Source of the DNA: RGIG8748 sp045576175
GTDB lineage: Bacteria; Bacillota; Clostridia; UMGS1810
Reading direction: 5' to 3'
Length of the DNA stretch: 25,025 bases
Assembly (NCBI GenBank): GCA_045576175.1
Contig: JAZNFW010000056.1
Location: 1 to 25,025, forward strand
Shown in pieces: positions 1-8,084 of this stretch. The number at the start of each line of letters is the position of its first letter. Within the stretch, counting starts at the first letter, position 1. Position numbers and translations under genes: made by a program. The notes beneath the pieces were generated by a model that worked only from the letters and a program-made list of their open reading frames with translations, had not been told where the DNA came from and did no database searches.

Positions 1-3
1 CGG

Positions 4-48
4 AAACGGCAAATGTAATATTTTAGTTCCCTTATACATTTGCCGTTT
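4..48. repeat. 14-bp inverted repeat (hairpin or cruciform) at the left edge
   Basis: The arms AAACGGCAAATGTA (4-17) and TACATTTGCCGTTT (35-48) are perfect reverse complements around a 17-base AT-rich loop. A second short palindrome follows at 60-75 (GCGAGTA/TACTCGC). No reading frame runs through the region and there is no T-run directly after either arm, so a plain terminator is not clear. They lie directly beside the dispersed repeat at 133-235 and may belong to the same intergenic repeat cluster. Confidence 0.6.
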
Positions 49-132
49 AGTGAGGACAAGCGAGTAAATACTCGCGTCCGCAACGACGATTAGCCTTTGG
101 CTTTTTAGTTTTGATTTCCCTGCATATTTCAC

Positions 133-235
133 AGCGGACGGGGAGGGGTTGTAGGGGTGACACCTGCAGGTCACCCCTACGGTCTTTTCCCAAATATTTA
201 AAAATTAAAGTCTTTTCTTTGCGATGGGACGCTTT
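133..235 (+). repeat. Dispersed non-coding repeat with GC-rich palindromic core, left copy
   Basis: The stretch from AGCGGACGGGGAGGGG onward reappears as its reverse complement at the right end of the window. The match is nearly perfect for about 75 bases and then weaker for about 25 more. The core (151-180) is a palindrome with 11-bp outer arms GTAGGGGTGAC and GTCACCCCTAC around a central CTGCAG. Nothing in it codes for protein. Similar GTAGGGG-type palindromes are, from memory, common between genes in clostridial genomes. It lies downstream of the histidine operon and could fold at that transcript's 3' end, but it lacks a T-tract on the minus strand. Confidence 0.75.
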
Positions 236-269
236 TTTAAAAATAACCTTACAAAATTCTAAATTTACA

Positions 270-1739
270 TCATTGTTTTGACATTCTTATAGTCTTTATT
301 ACTACGGGAGTTACCGGCACATCCGCAAAGCCCTCTTCATTTGTGTGTGTCTTTACCTTGGATATTCTTTCTATAACATCAAGGCCCTTTGTAATCTTGC
401 CAAATGCCGCATAGTTTCCGTCGAGAGACGGTGTTGCCTCATCCATTATAAAGAACTGGCTTGTTGCGGAATTGGGGTCATTTGTTCTTGCCATAGAGAT
501 TACGCCTTTTTCGTGCTTTAAGGCATTTTTTACGCCGTTTGCATAGAACTCGCCCTTTACCGCCTTTTCGGGAAGCTTGGGAGTAAAGTTCTTGTCGTAG
601 GCACCTGCCTGAATCATAAATCCGTCTATAACTCTGTGGAATATAAGCCCGTCATAGAACTTTGATTTTACAAGCTCCACAAAGTTTGCAACAGTTTCTG
701 GTGCAAGGTCGGGGTAAAGCTCGCCCTTCATAACAGAGCCGTCCTGAAGAGTGATTGTGAAATAGAGCTTATTCTTAAGAAGTGAAGGAAGCTCCTCCAA
801 ATCCTTTTCCATCTGATTTTTAATTTCTTCTGCCTGTTTCTGCTGTTCTTCTAAAATGCGAGTATCGAGTATTGTACGCACAAACTTATACGGTGTGCTT
901 GCAGAGTACTCTTCGCCAAGGCCGAAAGAAGCCAGAATAGCATCTACAGTCTGGTCAATTGTCATGCCTTCCTCTCCTGCTACGCCCTCCACAATGTAGA
1001 GGTATGTGCCAAAGGGCACATCGCCAAGAGCCTCACCCCAGGTTATATCTGTGGGATAGTCGTCGCTTAAGGTAAGCATCAGCTTTAAATCATTTGGCTT
1101 TAAGCCGTTTAATTCTGCCATGGCGGTAAAGGGAAGCATATTTACTATCTCTGAATAGAGCTTATTCTTGTTTTCCTTGTAGCTTAAGTTATATACGGTT
1201 TCAAAATCCTCTACCGTAATCTGACCGTCGTTTACAAAATCCTCCAAAGTTGCACCGTCATAAAAATCTACATAGGGGCATCCGTCGGGAGTTGTTACAA
1301 GTATTGTCTTTGTGCCGTTGTCCCAGTCCACCTTGATGCCAAACTCTTCGGCAATAGCTCTTAAGGGGGCGTAGGTGGTTGTGCCGTTATGCAGTATGGG
1401 GCTTACCTCAAGTGTTACATCGCCTGTGGGAGTTTTCATTATATTACTGCCTATAGACACAGATATTGTCTTTTCGTTTCTTGTTACAAAAGCTGTCTGT
1501 GTGGGGTTGTCCCATTCCACTTGGGCACCTGTGCTTTCCAAAAGTGCACGAAGGGGGATTAATGTCCTCTCCTCTATTACCACGGTGTCGGTATCTACAA
1601 TCTTGTTGTCTGCTATAATCTTGATGGGGATTTCTGCCTTGGGTGCAGGTGCTATAAGAAGGTCTGTGCCTGCATCTGCAAATGCAATCTGTGAAAGGCA
1701 CAAAATGAGCACCAAAGCCAAAGAAAGTATCTTTTTCAT
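270..1739 (-). CDS. Secreted cyclophilin-type peptidyl-prolyl isomerase with copper amine oxidase-like N-terminal domain
   Basis: This 489-residue protein probably catalyses cis-trans isomerisation of prolyl bonds outside the membrane. Residues 1-21 form a signal peptide ending AFA-DA with no lipobox. Residues about 38-150 resemble the copper amine oxidase N-terminal-like domain (repeated LIPLRALLE...WD and APLRAIAEEFG...WD motifs), often a cell-surface module. Residues about 160-300 are a helical region with two SAM/HTH-like units (ITWGEAL is typical of clostridial versions), then a charged coiled coil at about 295-320. Residues 325-487 are the cyclophilin domain with IFHRVIDGFMIQAG and TSQFFIM. 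It starts 15 bp after hisIE, with GAGG about 8 bases before ATG, so read-through from the his operon is likely. No functional link to histidine synthesis is evident. Confidence 0.9.
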   Translation of the reverse strand: MKKILSLALVLILCLSQIAFADAGTDLLIAPAPKAEIPIKIIADNKIVDTDTVVIEERTLIPLRALLESTGAQVEWDNPTQTAFVTRNEKTISVSIGSNIMKTPTGDVTLEVSPILHNGTTTYAPLRAIAEEFGIKVDWDNGTKTILVTTPDGCPYVDFYDGATLEDFVNDGQITVEDFETVYNLSYKENKNKLYSEIVNMLPFTAMAELNGLKPNDLKLMLTLSDDYPTDITWGEALGDVPFGTYLYIVEGVAGEEGMTIDQTVDAILASFGLGEEYSASTPYKFVRTILDTRILEEQQKQAEEIKNQMEKDLEELPSLLKNKLYFTITLQDGSVMKGELYPDLAPETVANFVELVKSKFYDGLIFHRVIDGFMIQAGAYDKNFTPKLPEKAVKGEFYANGVKNALKHEKGVISMARTNDPNSATSQFFIMDEATPSLDGNYAAFGKITKGLDVIERISKVKTHTNEEGFADVPVTPVVIKTIRMSKQ

Positions 1740-1754
1740 TTTCTTTTCCTCACT

Positions 1755-2393
1755 TTACTTGGTCATTTTTTCCTGCTTGACCTTTTTTTCTATGACATCT
1801 CTGGAAGCTAACTCCCTTTTGATGTCATCTATATCAATACCCATTTCTATCATAAGCACAAGTGTATGATAGCACAGGTCGGATATTTCGTATATTGTCT
1901 CCGCCTTGTCGTCTGCCTTTGCGGCTATTATAACCTCGGTACATTCCTCACCGACTTTTTTAAGAATTTTGTCTATGCCCTTCTGGAAGAGGTAGGTGGT
2001 GTAGGAGCCTTCGGGAAGGTCTTTTTTGCGCTGTTTGAGCTTTGCCATAAGGCTTTCGAGCTTAAATTCTGCCTCATCCTCACCAAAGATTACATCATTA
2101 AAGCAGGAGTCTGCACCTGTGTGGCACGCAGGTCCGTCCTTTTTAACCTTAACCACAAGAGCATCGGAGTCGCAGTCCTTGGTTATGGAAACAATGTGCT
2201 GATAGTTTCCGCTTGTTTCGCCCTTGCGCCAAAGAGAGCCTCTGGAACGCGACCAAAAACAGGTTTTGCCTTCCTTTATGCTTATTTCAAGGCTCTCCTT
2301 ATTCATATATGCCAACGTGAGCACCTTGCCTGTATCGGCGTCGGTTACAATGGCGGGGATAAGTCCCTTTTCGTCAAATTTTAATGTATCCAT
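1755..2393 (-). CDS. hisIE: Bifunctional phosphoribosyl-AMP cyclohydrolase / phosphoribosyl-ATP pyrophosphatase
   Basis: This gene encodes steps two and three of histidine synthesis on one 212-residue cytoplasmic chain. The HisE half hydrolyses phosphoribosyl-ATP to phosphoribosyl-AMP, and the HisI half opens the adenine ring. Residues 1-108 are HisI, with FWSRSRGSLWRKGETSGN and the metal-binding cysteines in DCDSDALVV and PACHTG. Residues about 112-200 are HisE, with GSYTTYLFQKG and KVGEECTEVIIAAK. The ATG is preceded by AGGAGA at 7 bases, and the gap from hisF is 10 bp. Length fits HisIE fusions. Confidence 0.96.
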   Translation of the reverse strand: MDTLKFDEKGLIPAIVTDADTGKVLTLAYMNKESLEISIKEGKTCFWSRSRGSLWRKGETSGNYQHIVSITKDCDSDALVVKVKKDGPACHTGADSCFNDVIFGEDEAEFKLESLMAKLKQRKKDLPEGSYTTYLFQKGIDKILKKVGEECTEVIIAAKADDKAETIYEISDLCYHTLVLMIEMGIDIDDIKRELASRDVIEKKVKQEKMTK

Positions 2394-2403
2394 ATTATTT
2401 CTC

Positions 2404-3162
2404 CTATATTCTTACATTTATTCCGTTTGCCTTAAGCTCTTTTTTTAGGCCCTGTATTGCCACCTCGCCAAAGTGGAAGATAGATGCCGCAAGTCCTGCA
2501 TCAATGGTTGGGATTTCGTTAAAAAGTGTCACAAAATCCTCTATAGAGCCTGCTCCGCCCGATGCTATTACAGGCACCGAAACGGCGGAATTTACTGCCT
2601 TTAGCATTTCTATATCGAAGCCTTTTTTAACGCCGTCGGTATCTATGCTGTTTACCACTATTTCGCCTGCACCGTTTGCCTCGCCCATCTTAATCCACTC
2701 TATAGCGTCTATACCGGTGTTCTCTCTGCCGCCCTTGGCAAACACGGTAAACTTGCCGTTTACTCTTTTTATATCTACCGACAGAACTACGCACTGGTCT
2801 CCGTAGAGCATAGCCGCCTCTTTTATGATAGACGGGTTTCTTATGGCACCCGAATTTACCGACACCTTGTCAGCTCCGCACTTTAACACTCTGTCAAAAT
2901 CATCCAGCGTGTTTATGCCTCCGCCAACGGTTAAGGGGATAAATATTGTGGACGCAACCTCTTTTAATATGTCTGTAAAAATGGTTCTGCCGTCGCTCGA
3001 TGCCGTGATGTCATAGAAAACAAGCTCGTCTGCACCGTTTTCGCTGTAGAACTTTCCAAGCTCCACGGGAGATGAAACATCATTTAGTCCTTCAAAGTTT
3101 ACTCCCTTTACAACTCTGCCATTTCGCACATCAAGGCAGGGAATTATTCTTTTTGTAATCAT
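2404..3162 (-). CDS. hisF: Imidazole glycerol phosphate synthase, cyclase subunit
   Basis: HisF is the TIM-barrel half of the HisHF complex. It uses ammonia from HisH to convert PRFAR into imidazole glycerol phosphate and AICAR. The 252-residue length is typical. Both catalytic aspartates are visible: D11 in IIPCLDV and D130 in LSVDIKR. The phosphate-binding glycines are in LTVGGGI and ASGGAGS. Its ATG overlaps the hisA stop by 4 bp (ATGA), implying translational coupling. The glutaminase partner hisH is two genes upstream. Confidence 0.97.
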   Translation of the reverse strand: MITKRIIPCLDVRNGRVVKGVNFEGLNDVSSPVELGKFYSENGADELVFYDITASSDGRTIFTDILKEVASTIFIPLTVGGGINTLDDFDRVLKCGADKVSVNSGAIRNPSIIKEAAMLYGDQCVVLSVDIKRVNGKFTVFAKGGRENTGIDAIEWIKMGEANGAGEIVVNSIDTDGVKKGFDIEMLKAVNSAVSVPVIASGGAGSIEDFVTLFNEIPTIDAGLAASIFHFGEVAIQGLKKELKANGINVRI

Positions 3163-3872
3163 TTTGCCACCTCGATTGCTTTTGCAAGGTCTATGGCGCC
3201 CTCGTAGAGAGCCTTGCCGAGAATTGCACCGTAAAGGTCCATTTCCTTAAGCTTTGTAACATCCTCCAGCGAAGATACACCGCCCGATGCAACTATGTCG
3301 ATATTATACCTTGATTTTAAATCTTTGTAAAGCTCCAGATTTGTGCCCATCATAGCGCCGTCTTTGGATATGTCGGTGCAGATGACGGTTTTTACACCCA
3401 TCTTTTCTATTCTTTCAAACATTTCATCGCAGCTTACCTTGGATATATCGGTCCATCCTCGCACTGCCACAAAGCCGTTTGATATATCTATGCCGACTGC
3501 TATGGCATCTTTGTATTTTTGTGTCATTTCTTTTGTAAATTCGGGGTCCTCCAGTGCAACTGTGCCCAGAATAACCCTCTTTACCCCTGCGGATAAATAC
3601 CTTTTTATTACCTCTTGGGAACGGATACCGCCCCCTATTTCTACAAAGAGATTAGTCTCCTGCACTATTGCTCGCACTGTGTCAAAGTTTGGTGTGTCGC
3701 CCGATTTTGCTCCGTCCAAATCCACAAGATGCAAAAAGGACGCACCCTTTTCTTCAAAGCTCTTTGCCACAGAAAGCGGGCTGTCGTTGTACACAGTTTT
3801 CTTATTATAGTCGCCCTTAAAGAGCCTTACGGCTTTGCCGTCTATTATATCTATTGCGGGAAAAATGTTCAT
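3159..3872 (-). CDS. hisA: ProFAR isomerase (phosphoribosylformimino-AICAR ribotide isomerase)
   Basis: HisA performs the Amadori rearrangement of ProFAR to PRFAR, the substrate of HisHF. This is a 237-residue TIM barrel with the catalytic pair D8 (FPAID) and D129 (VGIDISNG) and the phosphate-binding EIGGGIR and ASGGVSS motifs. Its resemblance to HisF next door reflects the known common origin of the two barrels. AGAGGA lies about 8 bases before the ATG, and the gap after hisH is 20 bp. There is no sign of the dual HisA/TrpF form known from actinobacteria, but this was not tested. Confidence 0.96.
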   Translation of the reverse strand: MNIFPAIDIIDGKAVRLFKGDYNKKTVYNDSPLSVAKSFEEKGASFLHLVDLDGAKSGDTPNFDTVRAIVQETNLFVEIGGGIRSQEVIKRYLSAGVKRVILGTVALEDPEFTKEMTQKYKDAIAVGIDISNGFVAVRGWTDISKVSCDEMFERIEKMGVKTVICTDISKDGAMMGTNLELYKDLKSRYNIDIVASGGVSSLEDVTKLKEMDLYGAILGKALYEGAIDLAKAIEVAK

Positions 3873-3892
3873 ATAATCTGTCCTCTTTTTTA

Positions 3893-4510
3893 TTACAGCT
3901 CGGAAAATGCCTTAAGTATGTTAAGACCTGTAACCGCGCTTTTTTCGGGGTGGAACTGAGTTCCGTACACATTGTCCTTTTCTACCGATGCGGTAAGAAG
4001 ACTGCCGTACTCGGAATATGCACTCACAGAGCTATCACAGTTTTTGCCGTAGAATGAATGTACAAAGTACACACATTCGCCCTCCTCCACATATTTGTAG
4101 AGCTTGCTCTTTGGCTTGTCCTTAGGGAAGATAAGAGCATTCCAGCCAATGTGTGGAATTTTTAAGTCCTTTGGAATATCAGGCTCTATGGCACATATGT
4201 CGCCCTCTATGAGACCTAGTCCCTTGTGCTCGCCGTACTCAAAGCTTCTGTCGAACAGAAGCTGCATACCAAGGCATATACCAAGAAGGGGTTTGCCCTT
4301 TTTTACCTCATTTAATACGGTCTCCTGCATACCCGAATCCTTTAATTTTTTGGCAGCATCTTCAAATGCACCCACGCCCGGCAGGATTATTTTGTCTGCC
4401 TTTTCTATGTCGGCAGGATTTTTGGTAAGACACGCATCTACTCCTATGGATTTTAGGGAGCTTACAAGAGAAAATATATTTCCTACGCCGTAATCTACTA
4501 TTGCTATCAT
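3893..4510 (-). CDS. hisH: Imidazole glycerol phosphate synthase, glutamine amidotransferase subunit
   Basis: HisH hydrolyses glutamine and channels the ammonia into the HisF barrel. It is a class I glutamine amidotransferase of 205 residues. The triad is complete: C79 in GICLGMQL, and H187 and E189 in QFHPEKS. The oxyanion-strand region PGVGAF is also present. Its ATG shares one base with the hisB stop (TAATG), so translation is probably coupled. The start IAIVDYGVGN is the normal N terminus of the family. Confidence 0.97.
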   Translation of the reverse strand: MIAIVDYGVGNIFSLVSSLKSIGVDACLTKNPADIEKADKIILPGVGAFEDAAKKLKDSGMQETVLNEVKKGKPLLGICLGMQLLFDRSFEYGEHKGLGLIEGDICAIEPDIPKDLKIPHIGWNALIFPKDKPKSKLYKYVEEGECVYFVHSFYGKNCDSSVSAYSEYGSLLTASVEKDNVYGTQFHPEKSAVTGLNILKAFSEL

Positions 4511-5100
4511 TATAATACACCCTTTGTAGACGGAATTTCGTCTTTATATTTTTCGTCGATACTAACTGCCTTGCCGATAGTTCTTGCCATAGCTTTAAAT
4601 ATGCACTCTGCAACGTGGTGGCAGTTTGTGCCAAAAAGCTTTTGTATGTGCAGGGTAATGCCTGCGTTTCTCACAAAGCCGAGCAAGAATTCCTCTATAA
4701 GCTCGGTGTCAAAATCACCGATTTTTCCAAACGGGAATGATACTGCATAGTTTAGATAGTCTCTGCCCGATATATCTACAGCACAGAGTACAAGTGCTTC
4801 GTCCATAGGCAGAGTAATATCGGCATAGCGCTTTATTCCCCTCATATCGCCAATGGCTTCCTTAAATGCTTTGCCAAGGCATATGCCAATATCCTCTGTG
4901 GTGTGGTGGAAGTCCACATTTGTATCGCCTGTGCACTCTACGGTAATATCAAAGCGGGAGTGCTTTGCAAAAAGCGAAAGCATATGGTCCATAAAGCCCA
5001 CTCCTGTGTTTACAGAGCTTTTGCCCGTGCCGTCCAAATTTAATGCTAATTTTATCTGTGTTTCGGCGGTGTTTCTTGTGATTTGCGTCTTTCTCATCAT
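4510..5100 (-). CDS. hisB: Imidazoleglycerol-phosphate dehydratase
   Basis: HisB removes water from imidazole glycerol phosphate to give imidazole acetol phosphate, using a manganese centre. The 196-residue length is that of the monofunctional enzyme; there is no N-terminal histidinol-phosphatase domain like that of the E. coli fusion. Metal ligands appear in GFMDHML, DFHHTTEDIG and the C-terminal NCHHVAE. The start is one of two adjacent ATGs; the first overlaps the hisC stop as ATGA and the second would shorten the protein by one residue. Confidence 0.96.
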   Translation of the reverse strand: MMRKTQITRNTAETQIKLALNLDGTGKSSVNTGVGFMDHMLSLFAKHSRFDITVECTGDTNVDFHHTTEDIGICLGKAFKEAIGDMRGIKRYADITLPMDEALVLCAVDISGRDYLNYAVSFPFGKIGDFDTELIEEFLLGFVRNAGITLHIQKLFGTNCHHVAECIFKAMARTIGKAVSIDEKYKDEIPSTKGVL

Positions 5101-6170
5101 ACATCCGTCCTTTTTTCTAAAATTTCTTCTATGGCAGATATGAGTTTTATCATATCCTCTTTTGTTCCTATTGTAATTCGGTTGAACTGCGATATTGCGT
5201 CCTTATCAAAATGCCTTACGAGTATTCCTCTTTTTCTAAGCTTAAGATAAAGCTCCTTACCCGAAATTCTGTCCGATGAAGCAAACACAAAGTTCGCCTT
5301 GGAATCTGTAACAAAAAAGCCCAGTTCTCTTAATTTGGCTATGGTGTACTCACGGTTTTGGGCTATAACAGAGCAGTTTTTACTAAAATACTCCCTGTCT
5401 TTAATCGACGCACAGCCCATAATCTGAGTTAAGCGATTCACATTGTAGGGGTTTGTGGAATACTTGATTTTTTCAAGGTCCTTTATTATCTCCTCATCCG
5501 CTATGGCAAAGCCGAGCCTTGCCCCTGCAAGCGAGCGTGATTTTGAAAAGGTCTGCACCACCAAAAGATTGGAATATTTTTTGATAAGCTCTATGGCGCT
5601 TTGTGCACCAAAATCCACATACGCCTCGTCTATAACCACTATATTGTCGGGGTTTGCCTGCACAATCATTTCTATATCCGCAAGTGAAAGTGCAAGACCT
5701 GTGGGAGCGTTGGGATTTGCTATTACGATGTGTCTCTTCTTATTTATATAGTCATTTATGTCTATACTAAAATCCTCTTTAAGAGGCACCTCTTCATAGT
5801 CTATGCCGTAGAGGTTTGCAAAAACCTTGTAAAAGCCATAGCTTATGTCGGGAAATGCCACCTTGTTTTCGCCATCGCAAAACGCCATAAAGAAAAAGTT
5901 TAATACTTCGTCCGAGCCGTTTGACACAAACACATTTTTGGCATCCACTCCATAATAAAGAGCTATTTCTTCCTTGAGACTTTTTGCCTCGGGGTCGCTG
6001 TAGAGCCTCAAATCTCCTACCGCATCGCTGTCCACCGCCTCAATTACCTTTGGAGATGGTGGAAAGGGGGATTCGTTGGTATTAAGCTTTATGTATTTTT
6101 TGTCCTTTGGCTGTTCTCCCGGCACATACTCTGTGAGGGAAGAGAGCCTTTGGGATAGAAACTTACTCAT
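5097..6170 (-). CDS. hisC: Histidinol-phosphate aminotransferase
   Basis: HisC is a PLP enzyme that transfers the amino group of glutamate onto imidazole acetol phosphate to give histidinol phosphate. An in-frame codon 18 bases further upstream (6188) would add MKKVNN, but it lies inside hisD. The ATG at 6170 sits one base after the hisD stop with GAAGG about 8 bases before it and gives the typical N terminus MSKFLSQRL, so I chose it (357 residues). Family marks include the N-terminal LNTNESPFPPSP, NPNAPTG, the VVIDEAYVDF strand, and the PLP lysine (residue 210 from this start) in TFSKSRSLAGARLGFAIA. Confidence 0.95.
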   Translation of the reverse strand: MSKFLSQRLSSLTEYVPGEQPKDKKYIKLNTNESPFPPSPKVIEAVDSDAVGDLRLYSDPEAKSLKEEIALYYGVDAKNVFVSNGSDEVLNFFFMAFCDGENKVAFPDISYGFYKVFANLYGIDYEEVPLKEDFSIDINDYINKKRHIVIANPNAPTGLALSLADIEMIVQANPDNIVVIDEAYVDFGAQSAIELIKKYSNLLVVQTFSKSRSLAGARLGFAIADEEIIKDLEKIKYSTNPYNVNRLTQIMGCASIKDREYFSKNCSVIAQNREYTIAKLRELGFFVTDSKANFVFASSDRISGKELYLKLRKRGILVRHFDKDAISQFNRITIGTKEDMIKLISAIEEILEKRTDV

Positions 6171-6171
6171 A

Positions 6172-7452
6172 TTATTTACCTTCTTCAAATCTTATAAGTG
6201 CACTTTTTGCGTGGGCGGTGAGCCCCTCCTTGGTTGCAAAGTACGCCACATCGTCCTTTACATCCAAAAGTGCCTCTTTTGTATAATAAGTATACTGTGT
6301 TTTCTTTATAAAGTCGTCTACCGACAGCGGACTTGAAAACTTTGCCGTTCCGCTTGTGGGAAGGGTGTGGTTTGGTCCTGCAAGGTAGTCGCCCAGTGCC
6401 TCGGGGCAGTAGTTGCCCATAAACACAGAGCCTGCGTGCTTAACCTTGTCTAGTTTTGACATGGGATCTGCTATGCAAAGTTCAAGATGCTCGGGAGCAA
6501 TTTCGTTTGAAATTTCTATTGCCTTGTCAATATCGGGAGCAACTATGATTTTGCCGTTATTGTCTATGGAAATTCTTGCTATTTCCTCTCTTTCAAGGGA
6601 AGAGAGCTGTTTTTCTATTTCGTCTCTTACCTCGTTTGCAAGAGCCTCACTGTCGCACACCAAAACTGCACTTGCCATTTTGTCGTGTTCTGCCTGAGAG
6701 AGAAGATCTGCTGCAAGGTAGGATGCATTTGCAGTGGAATCTGCCACAACCAGAATTTCACTCGGCCCTGCAATCATATCTATGGAAACCATACCGTAGA
6801 CCTGTCTTTTTGCCTCTGCTACAAAGGCATTACCGGGGCCTACTATTTTGTCTGCCTTAGGGATAGACTCTGTGCCGTATGCAAGTGCGGCTATAGCCTG
6901 TGCACCGCCTACTTTGAATATCTTGTCTACTCCCGCAACGGATGCTGCAGCAAGTATTACGGGATTGATTTTGCCGTCTTTTCCCGGGGGTGTTACCATT
7001 ACAAGCTCGTTTACGCCCGCAATCTTTGCAGGAATAGAATCCATAAGCACGGTGGAAGGGTATGCCGCTGTGCCGCCGGGCACATAAAGTCCTGCGGTAT
7101 CTACGGCTGTTATCTTCTGCCCTGTTATTATGCCGTTTTCGCCCTTTGTTTCAAAGCCCTGCCTTACCTGCTTTTCGTGGAAGGCACGGATATTTTTTGC
7201 CGCCCTTTTTAATATACGAAGAAACTCGCTGTCAACACTTTCTATAGCCTCTTTTATTTCCTCTTCTGTTACAAGAAGGGTATTGAGCTTTGCACCATCG
7301 AACTTAAGGCAGTAGTTCTTTACCGCTTGGTCGCCGTTATTTTTTACATCTTCTATTATATCGGACACTATTTTTTCTACATTCGCCTTTTGCTCGTCTC
7401 TTGCAAAGAGCTCATCTTCGGATATCTCACCGTATTTATATATCTTTATCAT
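6172..7452 (-). CDS. hisD: Histidinol dehydrogenase
   Basis: HisD oxidises histidinol to histidine in two NAD-dependent steps, the last reactions of the pathway. The 426-residue length is normal. Zinc ligands can be assigned by family pattern: Q253 and H256 in LLSQAEHD, D355 in GDYLAGPNHTLPT, and H414 in GLTAHAKS. The catalytic pair E321-H322 lies in APEHLEL. The conserved GLYVPGGTAAYPS and VGPGN are also present. The ATG overlaps the hisG stop by 4 bp (ATGA). The product is cytoplasmic. Confidence 0.97.
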   Translation of the reverse strand: MIKIYKYGEISEDELFARDEQKANVEKIVSDIIEDVKNNGDQAVKNYCLKFDGAKLNTLLVTEEEIKEAIESVDSEFLRILKRAAKNIRAFHEKQVRQGFETKGENGIITGQKITAVDTAGLYVPGGTAAYPSTVLMDSIPAKIAGVNELVMVTPPGKDGKINPVILAAASVAGVDKIFKVGGAQAIAALAYGTESIPKADKIVGPGNAFVAEAKRQVYGMVSIDMIAGPSEILVVADSTANASYLAADLLSQAEHDKMASAVLVCDSEALANEVRDEIEKQLSSLEREEIARISIDNNGKIIVAPDIDKAIEISNEIAPEHLELCIADPMSKLDKVKHAGSVFMGNYCPEALGDYLAGPNHTLPTSGTAKFSSPLSVDDFIKKTQYTYYTKEALLDVKDDVAYFATKEGLTAHAKSALIRFEEGK

Positions 7453-8084
7453 TTGCTTTCCTCCGCACCCGAAAGGGCATCTCTTATTGCCTCTATTTCC
7501 TTGGTCTTAAACTTAAAACTTGCCTTGTTTGCAATAAGCCTTGCACTTATGGGAACTATGGTTTCAAGAGGCGCAAGGTTATTTTCCTTTAAGGTGGCAC
7601 CCGTTTCCACAATATCCACTATTACATCGGAAAGACCGAGTATGGGGGCAAGCTCTATAGAGCCGTTTAATTTTATGATGTCTATTTCTCTACTCTTTTT
7701 GGCATAGTAGTCTGCTGCTATCTTTACAAATTTTGTGGCAACCCTCAAGGTCTTTTCGGTATCGTCCTTAAAGTCGGGTCTGCCTGCCACTGCCATACGG
7801 CATTTGCCAAGCCCCAAGTCCAAAAGCTCGTACACATCGGGAGAGTATTCAAGGAGGATATCCTTGCCGGCAACGCCTATATCGGCTGCACCTCTTTCTA
7901 CATATATAGCTACATCCGAGGGCTTAACCCAGAAATAGCGGATGCCCTTTTCCTCGTTTTCAAATGTGAGCTTGCGGGAGTTTTCCTTTATTGAGTCACA
8001 CTCGTAGCCTGATTTTTCAAACATTTCGTACACTTTTTCGCCGAGTCTGCCCTTTGGCAGAGCCACATTAACCATTGTTTTCAA
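7449..8084 (-). CDS. hisG: ATP phosphoribosyltransferase, short form (HisZ-dependent)
   Basis: HisG condenses ATP and PRPP to phosphoribosyl-ATP, the committed and feedback-controlled step. At about 211 residues it is the short form lacking the C-terminal regulatory domain; such enzymes act in a complex with HisZ, which is encoded directly upstream. Visible marks are VALPKGRL at the N terminus and the PRPP-binding DVIVDIVETGATL. Two starts are possible. A TTG at 8084 has GGGGGTGG about 6 bases before it; an ATG three codons later (8075) has poorer spacing. Both lie inside the end of hisZ, so the genes overlap by 8-17 bp. Confidence 0.94.
   Translation of the reverse strand: MKTMVNVALPKGRLGEKVYEMFEKSGYECDSIKENSRKLTFENEEKGIRYFWVKPSDVAIYVERGAADIGVAGKDILLEYSPDVYELLDLGLGKCRMAVAGRPDFKDDTEKTLRVATKFVKIAADYYAKKSREIDIIKLNGSIELAPILGLSDVIVDIVETGATLKENNLAPLETIVPISARLIANKASFKFKTKEIEAIRDALSGAEESK

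Noticed and set aside
1375..4493. Many plus-strand open frames opposite the histidine genes (for example 1866-2384, 3343-3810, 4104-4493)
   Set aside because: They are complementary shadows of well-identified his genes, lack family resemblance, and rarely have a ribosome binding site.
6685..7212. Plus-strand 175-codon frame rich in Cys and Tyr opposite hisD
   Set aside because: Its composition is what antisense reading of hisD codons gives, and hisD is intact on the other strand.
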